Notes under the pieces: generated by a model
The model's input: only the letters and a program-made list of their open reading frames with translations
Database searches by the model: none
Told to the model about the DNA's origin: nothing
Assembly: GCF_900604355.1 (NCBI RefSeq)
Contig: NZ_UWOE01000001.1
Coordinates: 3,472,001 to 3,536,000, forward strand
Direction of reading: 5' to 3'
Length of the DNA stretch: 64,000 nucleotides
From: Luxibacter massiliensis
GTDB lineage: Bacteria; Bacillota; Clostridia; Lachnospirales; Lachnospiraceae
In this document: positions 52,174 to 61,620 of the stretch, one piece after another
How positions within the stretch are numbered: the first letter of the stretch is position 1
Layout of the letters: each line of letters starts with the position of its first letter
Translations under genes and position numbers: made by a program

Positions 52174-53325
52174 TTATTTCCCATTTCCAAATAGCAATTT
52201 TCCTAAAACTGGGTCAGCCTTTAAAAAGCTCCTGCACATATCTGCCTCCTGCCTGGCCAAATGATTCGCTTTCCCTGTTCTGACAGCACGCAAAAGAATA
52301 TTCTTAGGCGTATGCTCCATATCAATAAATTCCAGCACCTGTGTGTGATAGCCTGCCGCCTCCAGATATTTGGCCCTCAGGCCATCTGTGGCAAGAGCCG
52401 CAAACCGCTCCTTCAAAAGGCCATAGTCCATTATCGGCGCCAGCTCACGGCTTTCTATCTGGGAATTCAGCTCGTGCTGGCAGCATGGCACAGATAAGAT
52501 TACCCTGGCGTCCCATCCAACTGCCTTTGCCAGGGCATAATCAGTAGCCGTATCGCAGGCATGTAACGTAACCACCATGTCAATTTTCAGGGCGCCCTCA
52601 TAGTCGGCTATATCTCCCACCAGAAAATGCAGTTTGCTATAACCATACTTATCAGCGAGATGGTTACACCGCTCAATCACCTCCCGCTTCAAATCTAATC
52701 CTGTCACCCGAATATCATACCCCTTTAATTCATGAAGGTAGTAGTACATAGCAAATGTGAGATAAGACTTGCCACAGCCAAAATCAAGAATTTGAAGTTC
52801 CCTCCCCTTCTCAAGCTGAGGAAGTATATCCTCTATAAACTCCAGGAACCGGTTAATCTGCCTGAACTTATCAAAATGCGCTCTGACAACCCTCCCCTCA
52901 CTTGTCATAACACCCAAATCCTGTAAAAAGGGAATCACCGTGCCTTCCTTCAGAATATATTTTTTATTGCGGTTATGGGAAAGCTCTGCAGGACTGGCTG
53001 CATTCCCCAGACACTTCCTGCGAATAGACACCTTACCTTTCTTGCTTACAAGTACGGTACAATTCATTGTCCTGACCGCAATCTGCATCTGCCTGAAATT
53101 CTCCATATAACCTGTCAGCCTCCCTACAGCATCCTCCGCCGTCAGGTTCTCATGAAATGCCTGGGTATCTGTAAAGGACTCACACTGAAAATAAAGCGCT
53201 CCCCTTTTGTCAATGGGCCGTACCTTCACCTTCAAAACCCCATCCCTCCTTCTGGGGTTGCTCAGCACTGCCTGAATAAAATCTATATTTAAAAAGTCCT
53301 CCAGTAACTTCCGTATCTCTTCCAT
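52174..53325 (-). CDS. Class I SAM-dependent methyltransferase
   Basis: 383 residues. The C-terminal two thirds are a Rossmann-like methyltransferase: motif I ILDFGCGKSYLTF (about residues 185-197), LDLKREVIERC, and the active-site region VTLHACDTATDYALAKA followed by SVPCCQHELN. The C-C-H set after motif IV is typical of a family with an unknown, possibly RNA, substrate (related to eukaryotic METTL25-type proteins). The N-terminal 150 residues have a mixed fold. I prefer the ATG at 53325, which has AGAGGTAG upstream; a start at 53349 lacks one. Confidence 0.85.
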   Translation of the reverse strand: MEEIRKLLEDFLNIDFIQAVLSNPRRRDGVLKVKVRPIDKRGALYFQCESFTDTQAFHENLTAEDAVGRLTGYMENFRQMQIAVRTMNCTVLVSKKGKVSIRRKCLGNAASPAELSHNRNKKYILKEGTVIPFLQDLGVMTSEGRVVRAHFDKFRQINRFLEFIEDILPQLEKGRELQILDFGCGKSYLTFAMYYYLHELKGYDIRVTGLDLKREVIERCNHLADKYGYSKLHFLVGDIADYEGALKIDMVVTLHACDTATDYALAKAVGWDARVILSVPCCQHELNSQIESRELAPIMDYGLLKERFAALATDGLRAKYLEAAGYHTQVLEFIDMEHTPKNILLRAVRTGKANHLARQEADMCRSFLKADPVLGKLLFGNGK

Positions 53326-53470
53326 CAAACTACCTCTTAAACAATCCATCTGTATTCTTTCCTATTGTAATGCAAAAAAACCAATGGTGCAAGAATCAGT
53401 TCAGAATCGGAATATTTTCTGTTATCAGTATGCGCAGGTAATAGTAGCATATTTATAAAAAATGAGAATA

Positions 53471-53525
53471 TTCTGAAAATGGCACGCAAAAGGGTCAGTC
53501 CCTTTTGCAAAAGGGACTGACCCCA
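53471..53525 (+). repeat. Hairpin repeat family R2, copy 2
   Basis: Starts TTCTGAAAATGG like the copy at 1166-1233 and continues into a long hairpin, GGGTCAGTCCCTTTTGC / GCAAAAGGGACTGACCC. It lies 8 bp past the stop codon of the large kinase gene and probably terminates it. Confidence 0.8.
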
Positions 53526-53532
53526 TCCATCA

Positions 53533-56121
53533 TCACCGTACCCGGGGAAACTCTATCGTTACTTTAAATAAATCTCCATCCAGATATAGTCTGAATTCTC
53601 CTCCCATCATCTGGGTAAGGCTTTTCGCTATAGATAATCCTAATCCACTTCCCTCCGTGCTTCTTGAGATATCTCCTCTGATAAAACGTTCCGTCAGCTC
53701 ATCTGCTGAAATATTTAGAGGATGTTCAGAAATATTTTTCAGTGAGAAACTTACTTTTTGTGCATCTGCTATCAGATCCGCATACACGCGGGTTCCTGGC
53801 ATGGCATATTTAGCAGCATTATTATAGATGTTCTCCAATACCCTCCACAGACGCCTGCCGTCTACATGGATTACTACAGGCTCCTCGGGCAGGCTCTGTA
53901 CTACCTCTAATTTTTTTGCCTCCAGCTTCTCAGCAAACTCACCTTCGGTCTGGTTGATCATCTCAACAAAGTTTACGTCCATCTGCTCTAATGTAATATT
54001 CCCGCTGCTTACTTTGGACGCCTCTACCACATCTTCAGTCAGTGTTTTCAGACGTTGAGCCTTAGCCTCAAGTATTTCCAGATATCCCTGTATCTTAGGG
54101 TCATCAAAATTTTCTCGCTTTAGCAGATCCACATAGTTAATGATAGATGTCAGCGGTGTCTTAATATCATGGGACACATTAGTGATCAAATCAGTCTTAA
54201 GCCTCTCACTCTTCATCCCTTCAATCAATGCGCGCTGAAGGCCATTTCCAATGTCATTCACCATCCTTGCCATTTCCAGGTTTTCACCTTTTAAACCCTC
54301 TACAGGTATTTGGTAATTTACATTCCCCGATGCAATTTCTTGAATCCCGGTCTTAATCCTACTCTTTGCCACGGCATTCTTTATAACAAAATATACTGCC
54401 GCCGCCTCGGCCAGAAATACAAGGAGAATAAACCATCCGCCTCCGTTACTCAAAACCATAAAGCCAAACCAATGGAACAGTATAAATCCTGCCAAAACTG
54501 CCGCCGCCCTGAATGTAACATTGCGGTTATACCAGAATGTCCTGAAAAACAAGCCAATACTCCTCAAAAGACTATTTTTCCAGAGAGTTTTTGCCTTGAT
54601 TCTACGCACCAGGCTCATATAACCAATGAAAAAGAAGGCAGTAGTCAGGACTGCTATAAACCCTGTTATAATCAGGTCAGAGGCTGAAAGAGAATAGGGA
54701 TAGACTGTATTGACTGCGAAATGACTAGTATAGTATCCACTTCCAACATACTCCACGCTAAAATCATTATATATTCCGCCCCACCCCTGTACGATAAACA
54801 GCATCAGGAAAAGCCAGGCAAAGAATACCAGCGCCCCTCCCAGCTCTGTTTTCAGCTTATCAAAGAAATTCAGATGTATCCCTTCATCCCCGTTGCTCCT
54901 CCCTGCTATGAGAGTCAGCCACACGAGGATAGCCAAAAACAGTATTGAACAAAAAACGCTGCCAAATGCTGCAAGCTTCAGATATGGAGCAAATGTATTG
55001 TATTCCTGTGCATCTGAATAAAATACATCCTGTACCGGAAATTTGGTGTCTACAGATGCTGCAAAAATATAATCACTGTTTGGGTTATTCGTATAATTTT
55101 TTATCATGGAGCGCCATTCACTGGCTGATATATCCATATTTGTCTTAAACTCAGAAAGCTTAGGCATGACAACCAAATACTTGGAGTCTTTTCTTGCCAC
55201 TAGATTATTTAAATTTTCCTCCAGACTTTCAAAATCCTTATATTCATTCCGATTGGTATATACCTTTTTTTCATTTTGATTCACAAATATATAGGTAAAA
55301 TTTGTATTGCCCTCTTCCCAGGTATCCCCGGCATAAAGGTAATTATCTATCTGTTCAGAAATGGATAACAGTATCTCCTGCATATAGCTAAAGACCTTTG
55401 AAAGCTTACCGTTTAATTCCGGTGTCCGGTTGATAACCTCCAAAATATTATCTGCACCTTCAGGCGCATACTTTTCATCCAATACTTCATTAAATGTCCA
55501 GCAGTCACTGTACTCTGTTTTCCCCTCCGTGTTCTTAATAGCTATATTACCAGCAGCGCCTCCTGATGTATAATATCCCATTTCCAAATCATCTAGAAAT
55601 GTTGACACTCCCCGGTCTGCCACTTCCAGCCGCAAAGTACCGTCCTCAATCAAAGAACGAAACTCATTCGTATAATAATAGTGATACGTTCCATCCGGTT
55701 TCTGGCATACAACGATATTTCCTTCCTCATTATAATGTCCCTCATCGATGTAATCTTTGCTCCAATTCTCAAGATCTTCCAATTTATAGGCCAGTCCAGA
55801 CTCATTTTCCCCTGTTATCTGCCCGTTTTTGCCCAGATCAACAATGTCCACCAGCTTACTGGGATTATACTTCCCATCAGTCTCGAAGTTATTCTTCAAG
55901 GTGATGCTGCTCATTACATCCCATACGGCGTTAGACACTAAATTATTAAAGCTGTCAGACTCTTCATAAGGGGTGCTAGAAAGTTTAAAAAACTCTGCTT
56001 TTCCCAGATTCCCCGAAAACACTATAATTATAACTAAGCTAATTACTGCCGCTGCAGCCATGACATGGGCCAGCAGCAATAAAATCCCCTTTGTAACTGG
56101 TCTTTTATACCAATTCTTCAT
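53533..56121 (-). CDS. Large multi-spanning sensor histidine kinase
   Basis: 862 residues. N-terminal helix (about residues 12-35), a roughly 350-residue extracellular sensor with Tyr-rich segments, a block of about six further membrane helices (from about 395), a short HAMP-like linker, then a HisKA domain (ITNVSHDIKTPLTSIINY), N box RVLENIYNNAAKYA and G box GSGLGLSIAKSL. The ATG at 56121 has AAAGGAG at 4 nt; a longer frame from 56232 is not supported. The gene follows its regulator after 131 bp of noncoding DNA. The size and extra membrane block recall sensor kinases of Clostridia with unknown ligands. Confidence 0.9.
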   Translation of the reverse strand: MKNWYKRPVTKGILLLLAHVMAAAAVISLVIIIVFSGNLGKAEFFKLSSTPYEESDSFNNLVSNAVWDVMSSITLKNNFETDGKYNPSKLVDIVDLGKNGQITGENESGLAYKLEDLENWSKDYIDEGHYNEEGNIVVCQKPDGTYHYYYTNEFRSLIEDGTLRLEVADRGVSTFLDDLEMGYYTSGGAAGNIAIKNTEGKTEYSDCWTFNEVLDEKYAPEGADNILEVINRTPELNGKLSKVFSYMQEILLSISEQIDNYLYAGDTWEEGNTNFTYIFVNQNEKKVYTNRNEYKDFESLEENLNNLVARKDSKYLVVMPKLSEFKTNMDISASEWRSMIKNYTNNPNSDYIFAASVDTKFPVQDVFYSDAQEYNTFAPYLKLAAFGSVFCSILFLAILVWLTLIAGRSNGDEGIHLNFFDKLKTELGGALVFFAWLFLMLFIVQGWGGIYNDFSVEYVGSGYYTSHFAVNTVYPYSLSASDLIITGFIAVLTTAFFFIGYMSLVRRIKAKTLWKNSLLRSIGLFFRTFWYNRNVTFRAAAVLAGFILFHWFGFMVLSNGGGWFILLVFLAEAAAVYFVIKNAVAKSRIKTGIQEIASGNVNYQIPVEGLKGENLEMARMVNDIGNGLQRALIEGMKSERLKTDLITNVSHDIKTPLTSIINYVDLLKRENFDDPKIQGYLEILEAKAQRLKTLTEDVVEASKVSSGNITLEQMDVNFVEMINQTEGEFAEKLEAKKLEVVQSLPEEPVVIHVDGRRLWRVLENIYNNAAKYAMPGTRVYADLIADAQKVSFSLKNISEHPLNISADELTERFIRGDISRSTEGSGLGLSIAKSLTQMMGGEFRLYLDGDLFKVTIEFPRVR

Positions 56122-56252
56122 AATACTCCTTTCCAATGTATGGGCCCTCTCATCCTCATGGCCGGCTGTGGGCCTGCCCCGTCGTTGGAAACAAGGCGTA
56201 TGCCCTAAAGGCAATGCAGCACAAGCTGCCATAAATTCAGGCCGCCGTTACA

Positions 56253-56948
56253 CTAAAGCTTTTCAATCTTATATCCAACGCCCCAGACTACCTTTAAATA
56301 ACGTGGTTCCTTGGGGTTAATCTCTATCTTCTCGCGGATATGGCGGATATGGACTGCAACAGTATTATCAGCCCCGATGGCCTCCTCGTTCCAGATAGCC
56401 TGATAAATCTGGTCGATTGAAAACACCCTTCCCTGATTTTTCATCAATAGTAATAATATATTGTACTCTATAGGCGTCAATTTTACTGGTTCACCATCCA
56501 CTGTTACCTCTTTCAGGTCATCCCGGATGGCAAGGCCGCCTACTTCATATACTTTCTCAGATTTCTCATTTACACTTGCACCTAGCTGCGTATATCTGCG
56601 CAGCTGAGACTTAACTCTTGCTACAAGCTCCAGCGGATTAAAGGGTTTCGTGACATAGTCGTCCGCCCCTACATTGAGTCCCAATATTTTATCTGCATCC
56701 TCAGATTTTGCAGATAAAATTATGATAGGTATGCTGTTACTTTCTCTAATTTTAAGGGTGGCCCTGATTCCGTCCAGCCTGGGCATCATGACATCCAACA
56801 CAAGCAGATGTACCTCTTCACTTTCCAGTACCTTAAGAGCCTCAGACCCATCATAAGCCTTCAGCACATGGTACCCTTCCTGTGTCAAATATATTTCTAT
56901 GGCCTCTACTATTTCTTTGTCATCATCACAAACTAAAATATTATACAT
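56253..56948 (-). CDS. OmpR-family response regulator
   Basis: 231 residues, starting MYNILVCDDDKE. Receiver aspartate in LLVLDVMMPRLDG, then a winged helix (MKNQGRVFSIDQIYQAIW, VAVHIRHIREKI and VWGVGYKIEKL). GGGAGG precedes the ATG at 56948 at 8 nt; the ATG two codons upstream overlaps the site. It is transcribed divergently from the lysozyme gene, with 263 bp between them; I saw no clear promoter pair there. Confidence 0.93.
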   Translation of the reverse strand: MYNILVCDDDKEIVEAIEIYLTQEGYHVLKAYDGSEALKVLESEEVHLLVLDVMMPRLDGIRATLKIRESNSIPIIILSAKSEDADKILGLNVGADDYVTKPFNPLELVARVKSQLRRYTQLGASVNEKSEKVYEVGGLAIRDDLKEVTVDGEPVKLTPIEYNILLLLMKNQGRVFSIDQIYQAIWNEEAIGADNTVAVHIRHIREKIEINPKEPRYLKVVWGVGYKIEKL

Positions 56949-57211
56949 CTTCATCACCTCCCTTACAGTATACATGATATCCTACATTTTTTAAGACCCC
57001 TTGAGGAAAATCTTATGAAATTCTTAAATTAAGCTGATTGTATGTAACCGCCTTTTTCAGGGACTGTAAGAGCTATTTTCAGCCGGCTTTCCTGCATATT
57101 TCCTACATATAAAAGTTACAAATGGACCCCAAAATATAGGAACAATTTTCGCGCTTTTTCATATAATAAAAAGACAACTGCAATCAGAGTAAATCTGATA
57201 AAGGAGTTTTT

Positions 57212-58180
57212 ATGAGTATAAAAGGACTTGATGTAAGTGAATTTCAAGGTAATATAGATTGGGAACAAGTCAAAGCCGCAGGTTACCAGTTTGCCATGCT
57301 CCGTGCCGGATATGGATTCGGCACTTTAGATAAACAATTTCAAAGAAATGCTTCCGAGTGTAACCGTATCGGCCTTCCTATCGGAGCCTACTGGTTTTGT
57401 TATGCAGTAAGTCCTGAAACTGCTGCCCAGGAAGCCGACGGATGTATAAATGCAATCTCTCCCTACAGGCTGGATTATCCCGTATGCTATGATATTGAAC
57501 AAGATACACTAAACTACGCGTCCCAAAATGGAGTGACAGTGACGCCCTCACTTGCCACCCAATTTGTACAGCGCTTTTGTGACCGCGTGGAAGAACGTGG
57601 CTATTATTCTATGTTCTACAGCAACCGTAACTTTATAAACACCTATTTTCCTGCAGATCTTTCCGACAGGTACGCCCTCTGGTACGCATATTATAACAGC
57701 CAGTTCGACGGAAGAAACTGTGGGATCTGGCAGTACACTAGCCAGGGCAGCATACCCGGAATCAGTGGGAACGTGGATCTGGACCAAGGTTTTATTGACT
57801 ATCCTTCCGTAATCCGTAAGGCAGGCCTAAACCATCTTGACGGTACCTCTCCTCAGCCACAGCCGCCTGCCCAGGATTATATTTCCTATGTTGTACAGCA
57901 GGGGGATACGTTAAGCGGCATCGCACAGCGCTACGGAACCACCTACCAGGCCCTGGCCTCATTAAATAGTATCTCGAATCCAAACCTCATATATGCAGGC
58001 CAGACCATACGTGTACCCGAAAACAGCTCCTCATCCGCCAGATATTACACAATACAGCCAGGAGATACCCTCAGCGCCATTGCCCTTAAATTTGGCACAA
58101 CCGTCAGTGCGCTGCAAAACTTAAACGGCATTGCCGATCCAAATTTAATATACGCCGGAAACACAATCAGAATTTCATAA
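57212..58180 (+). CDS. GH25 lysozyme with two LysM repeats
   Basis: Cell-wall muramidase, 322 residues. The GH25 domain (residues 1-200) has GLDVSEFQGNIDWEQVK at the N terminus and the catalytic acidic pair in PVCYDIEQD near residue 95. Two LysM domains follow after a Pro/Gln linker (YVVQQGDTLSGIAQRYGTT, then YTIQPGDTLSAIALKFGTT), each ending in NPNLIYAGQTIR or NLIYAGNTIR. No signal peptide is visible, as for many GH25 autolysins and phage-type lysins, so export may rely on another route or cell lysis. AAAGGAG precedes the ATG. Confidence 0.94.
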   Translation: MSIKGLDVSEFQGNIDWEQVKAAGYQFAMLRAGYGFGTLDKQFQRNASECNRIGLPIGAYWFCYAVSPETAAQEADGCINAISPYRLDYPVCYDIEQDTLNYASQNGVTVTPSLATQFVQRFCDRVEERGYYSMFYSNRNFINTYFPADLSDRYALWYAYYNSQFDGRNCGIWQYTSQGSIPGISGNVDLDQGFIDYPSVIRKAGLNHLDGTSPQPQPPAQDYISYVVQQGDTLSGIAQRYGTTYQALASLNSISNPNLIYAGQTIRVPENSSSSARYYTIQPGDTLSAIALKFGTTVSALQNLNGIADPNLIYAGNTIRIS

Positions 58181-58254
58181 TATGAATTTTATATTTTTAT
58201 TATATTTTTTCTATTTCTTTTATGGAACCGACATAATTTATGCACATTTTTCTC

Positions 58255-58405
58255 TTATACTAGATTCAGATAGTTAATTAATAACTATCTCCCCCCTCAT
58301 AAAGTAAGACATCTTGGGGGAACCCAAGATGTCACACTTTACTCTCATTCCTTTAGATAACGATAAACACAACGAAACCCGTTAGTCAAATGGCTAACGG
58401 GTTTT
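58255..58405 (+). ncRNA. Structured element, copy 1 (candidate small RNA)
   Basis: After a TATACT box, hairpin 1 GATAGTTA / TAACTATC (58269-58289) is followed by hairpin 2, GACATCTTGGG / CCCAAGATGTC with a GGAA loop (58308-58333), extended by AAAGT / ACTTT across a 2x2 internal loop. A terminator-like hairpin AAACCCGTTAG / CTAACGGGTTT plus TTTT ends the unit at 58375-58405. A second copy follows exactly 530 bp downstream. No reading frame spans it. Confidence 0.6.
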
Positions 58406-58419
58406 CACTGTTTCCGGGT

Positions 58420-58533
58420 TTATGCAAAATGCTTACAGCATTCAATCGCCTGCTTTATCATAAACGGCTCTTTCAGTATGCTTTCATCTGCAAAATACGC
58501 CATTCTGTAATCTCTCCGGTATCTATTATCCAT
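58420..58533 (-). CDS. Small ORF, 37 residues
   Basis: Predicted peptide beginning MDNRYRRDYRMAYFADES and ending IKQAIECCKHFA, not recognised. AAAGGAG lies about 10-11 nt before the ATG at 58533, and the hairpin at 58375-58405 could terminate it. It lies between the two copies of the structured element. It may be a genuine small gene or the 3' remnant of a larger one; I cannot tell. Confidence 0.4.
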   Translation of the reverse strand: MDNRYRRDYRMAYFADESILKEPFMIKQAIECCKHFA

Positions 58534-58664
58534 TTCTTCCACGCTCCTTTATACTTACTAAGCACTGTCTGGCAAGGTACGCCCACCACAAGGGCATAGG
58601 ACTAAGTGTGACCCTTTGAGTGTATCCTTTTGACATTAACATCCCAAGAAGTATATATTAAAAA

Positions 58665-58731
58665 ATATACCTTATGGGACAAAGTCCGCCCGTCCGAAGG
58701 ACATGTATTAAGGGGCGCCCTGTGGGTGTGC
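58665..58731. repeat. Dispersed repeat family R1, reverse orientation
   Basis: ATATACCTTATGGGACAAAG, then GTCCGCCCGTCCGAAGGACA and TTAAGGGGCGCCCTGTGGG: a full unit, inverted relative to the 35-kb copies, between the small ORF and the second structured element. The stretch 58534-58664 shows nothing else I recognise. Confidence 0.8.
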
Positions 58732-58784
58732 TTAATTAGGCAGCTATTTTTACAGAACTATCACATTTTAGACACATTTATCCT

Positions 58785-58965
58785 ATATACTAAATTCAGA
58801 TAGTTGATAAACAACTATCTCCCCCTCATAAAAGTAAGACATCTTGGGGAAACCCAAGATGTCGCACTTTATTCTCATTCCTTACGATTAAATATACTTA
58901 TTGAACATTTGCAGTTCGATAAGACGTTAAATATAAAAGGCTCTCCACAGGAGAGTCTTTTATAT
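58785..58965 (+). ncRNA. Structured element, copy 2 (candidate small RNA)
   Basis: Same layout as copy 1: TATACT, hairpin 1 GATAGTTG / CAACTATC (58799-58819), hairpin 2 GACATCTTGGG / CCCAAGATGTC with a GAAA loop (58838-58863), and the AAAGT / ACTTT extension. The loop-closing A-T pair of hairpin 1 in copy 1 is G-C here. It ends in a strong 16-bp hairpin ATATAAAAGGCTCTCC / GGAGAGTCTTTTATAT (58931-58965). The following 58966-59135 is noncoding with nothing recognised. Confidence 0.6.
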
Positions 58966-59135
58966 TTCATGTAAAGTTTCAGCAGCATGTATGCTCTATG
59001 CATAATCCTGCATAAATATCTATCTACTGCCTCCTAGGCTTCATTGACAGCATATGTCTCCTCTATCTCAAAACTTAATTTTCACTTATCAAGAGGAAAA
59101 GCCAAAGACCCGTTGCTCACGGGAATAAAGAAAGA

Positions 59136-60062
59136 CTATCTTCTGCTTTCCATCCATTCATACAAATCCTCATACACCTGCTCCCTGTCTGTTTCATTTA
59201 GTATTTCATGGCGGTCACCCGCATACAGACGGAGAGTTATATCCTGAATTCCGGCCGATTTATACTTTTCGTATATTCTCCTGACACCCTTCCCGAAATT
59301 CCCCACAGGATCCTCAGAACCAGCCGCAATCAGAACAGGAAGTGTCTTAGGTATCATATAAATACTCTCTTTCTTCTGCATCTGGAGCATAGCGCTGAAC
59401 ATGTGGTAATATGCATTCACTGTAAATATAAATGAGCAAAGGGGATCCGATATATATGCATCTAGTTTCTCTTGATCTCCTGTAACCCAGTCGGCCCGTG
59501 TCTTGACGGTTTTGTAAGCTTTATTATAGCCTCCAATAGCTAGGCGGTCTACAAATTTACTGCGGTAATGCCACCCCTTGAACACAGCGATTATACGGCA
59601 TAAGCGTTTTCCTAAGCGCAAGGCAGACCTCTTCTGTTCAGCCACAACCCCGATAATCACTGCGCCGCTCAGGCCATTGCCGTACATCTGAATATACTGC
59701 CGCAGAAAAGTAGATCCCATACTGTGTCCAAGCATAAAGTAGGGAATATTAGGATATTTCTTCTCGGTTCTCTGGCGCAATGTATGCATGTCCCCTAATA
59801 CACAGGCATTCCCATACTTTTCATTAAAATATCCGTATTCTGTCCTGCTCTGAATCGACTTTCCATGTCCCAGATGATCATTCCCAACCACATAATAACC
59901 CTGCTGGCATAAATACTTTGCAAACTCATCATAACGGTTAATATACTCCACCATGCCATGGCTCAACTGCAAAACCGCTTTTACTTCGCCTTCCGGCCTC
60001 CATTCAATTGTATGAATCTCTGTATTTCCATCCTTAGACGGGAAGTAAAATTCGTCTTTCAT
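59136..60062 (-). CDS. Alpha/beta hydrolase (monoacylglycerol lipase/lysophospholipase-like)
   Basis: Serine hydrolase of the Hydrolase_4 (S33-like) group, 308 residues. Catalytic triad: Ser in FMLGHSMGS (about residues 108-116), Asp in AAGSEDPVG and His in AGDRHEIL. The HGMVEYINRYDEFAKYL segment with its HG oxyanion motif fits lysophospholipases and monoacylglycerol lipases. No signal peptide. Twelve bp separate it from the citrate synthase gene, so they may be co-transcribed. The ribosome binding site before 60062 is weak. Confidence 0.9.
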   Translation of the reverse strand: MKDEFYFPSKDGNTEIHTIEWRPEGEVKAVLQLSHGMVEYINRYDEFAKYLCQQGYYVVGNDHLGHGKSIQSRTEYGYFNEKYGNACVLGDMHTLRQRTEKKYPNIPYFMLGHSMGSTFLRQYIQMYGNGLSGAVIIGVVAEQKRSALRLGKRLCRIIAVFKGWHYRSKFVDRLAIGGYNKAYKTVKTRADWVTGDQEKLDAYISDPLCSFIFTVNAYYHMFSAMLQMQKKESIYMIPKTLPVLIAAGSEDPVGNFGKGVRRIYEKYKSAGIQDITLRLYAGDRHEILNETDREQVYEDLYEWMESRR

Positions 60063-60074
60063 CTATCTTATCAT

Positions 60075-61454
60075 CTACCTATCATTTAAATTTATGTAAT
60101 CACGATAAGGTGCTAGCGGCTTATATGCCGGACGGATAATCTTATCCACGTTCTTAAGTTCTTCCAACCTGTGGGCGCTCCAGCCGACAATACGGGCAGC
60201 AGCAAAAATTGGAGTATACAGCGCATCTGGAAGATCCAGCATACTATAGACAAGGCCGCTGTAAAAATCTACGTTGGCATTTACGCCTTTATACATCTTA
60301 CGTTTCTCACCAATAATCTCAGGTGCCATAAATTCAACCTTTTCATAGAGGGCATATTCTGCTTCATGCCCTTTCTCAAATGCAAGCTGCTTGACAAAAC
60401 GCTTAAAAATATCTGCTCTTGGATCAGAAATAGAATAAATGGCATGGCCCATGCCATAAATTAATCCCTTCTGGTCAAACGCCTTCTTATCCAAAAGGTC
60501 TGTCAGATACTGGCGTATCTGATCCTCATCCTCCCAATTGGTCAGCTTCTTTTTCATGTCATCAAACATCTGAGTAACCTTGATATTCGCACCCCCGTGC
60601 TTAGGTCCCTTTAAGGATGCCATGGCCGCCGCTATGGTAGAATAAGTATCCGTACCTGATGATGTGACAACATGGGTTGTAAATGTAGAGTTATTGCCGC
60701 CGCCATGATCCATATGGAGCACCAGGGCCATATCCAGTATTTTGGCTTCCAGCTCTGTATATTTACGGTCCTCACGGAGCATCATCAAAATATTTTCCGC
60801 TGTAGACAGCTTTGGATTCGGAGCATATATATATAGGTCTTCGCCCCTTCTATAATTATATGCATGATACCCATATACCATCAGCATCGGAAACTGGCTG
60901 ATCAGGTTCAGACATTGACGAAGTACATTTGGAATTGATGTATCATCTGCCTTCTTATCATAACTATAAAGGTTTAAAATACACCGGGAAATCATATTCA
61001 TCATATCTTTACTCGGAGCCTTCATAATAACATCCCTTACAAAATTAGGCGGGAGCATCCTCCTGTCAGCAATCATACCCTGAAAATCTTCCAGCTGCCC
61101 TGCCGTAGGCAGGCTGCCGAACAAAAGAAGATATGCAGTCTCCTCAAATCCCGGATGACCTGCATCCAAAAAGCCTTTCACAAGATCTTTTATATTATAA
61201 CCGCGGTAGTAGAGGTTTCCTGCACAGGGAACTTCTTTTCCATCCACAACCTTTGTGGCACATACATCTGAAATATTCGTCAGGCCAGCCAGCACACCTT
61301 TCCCATTTAAATCACGCAGGCCCCTCTTAACCTCATATTTCGTATAAAGCTCTTTTTCAATAGCATTGTTCTCCTCACAAATGCGGGCTAACTCTTCAAC
61401 TTTCGGAGTGTTTTCAAAAATAATACTATCAATGTCCTTCTGTACTTTTGCCAT
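60075..61454 (-). CDS. Citrate synthase
   Basis: Condenses acetyl-CoA and oxaloacetate (or propionyl-CoA in the 2-methylcitrate variant), 459 residues. Catalytic residues are visible: His in HMDHGGGNNSTF, His in GMGHAIYSISDPRADIFK and the aspartate in the same block. The GPKHGGANIKV segment and the SAHRLEEL C-terminal part are standard. An N-terminal extension of about 40 residues is longer than in most short-type enzymes but common in clostridia. The ATG at 61454 has GGAGAGG at 4 nt; a start at 61484 does not. Confidence 0.93.
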   Translation of the reverse strand: MAKVQKDIDSIIFENTPKVEELARICEENNAIEKELYTKYEVKRGLRDLNGKGVLAGLTNISDVCATKVVDGKEVPCAGNLYYRGYNIKDLVKGFLDAGHPGFEETAYLLLFGSLPTAGQLEDFQGMIADRRMLPPNFVRDVIMKAPSKDMMNMISRCILNLYSYDKKADDTSIPNVLRQCLNLISQFPMLMVYGYHAYNYRRGEDLYIYAPNPKLSTAENILMMLREDRKYTELEAKILDMALVLHMDHGGGNNSTFTTHVVTSSGTDTYSTIAAAMASLKGPKHGGANIKVTQMFDDMKKKLTNWEDEDQIRQYLTDLLDKKAFDQKGLIYGMGHAIYSISDPRADIFKRFVKQLAFEKGHEAEYALYEKVEFMAPEIIGEKRKMYKGVNANVDFYSGLVYSMLDLPDALYTPIFAAARIVGWSAHRLEELKNVDKIIRPAYKPLAPYRDYINLNDR

Positions 61455-61564
61455 AGAACCTCTCCTTCCTCTCACTAATCTCACTTGTCTGACCCTTCTA
61501 TTATACTAAAAAAGTAGATTTTATACAATGAAATGTATATAAAATCTTTATGAACTGTGCAAAA

Positions 61565-61620
61565 GGTACAGGTCTAAAGGCAATTGGGTACGTAACCCTT
61601 TTACATTTTGTTACGTCCTA
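61565..61620. repeat. Hairpin repeat family R3, copy B
   Basis: GGTACAGGTCTAAAGGCAAT, then GTACGTAAC / GTTACGTCC. It matches the copy at 4038-4094 closely. It overlaps the last codons and stop codon of rsmA. Confidence 0.78.
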
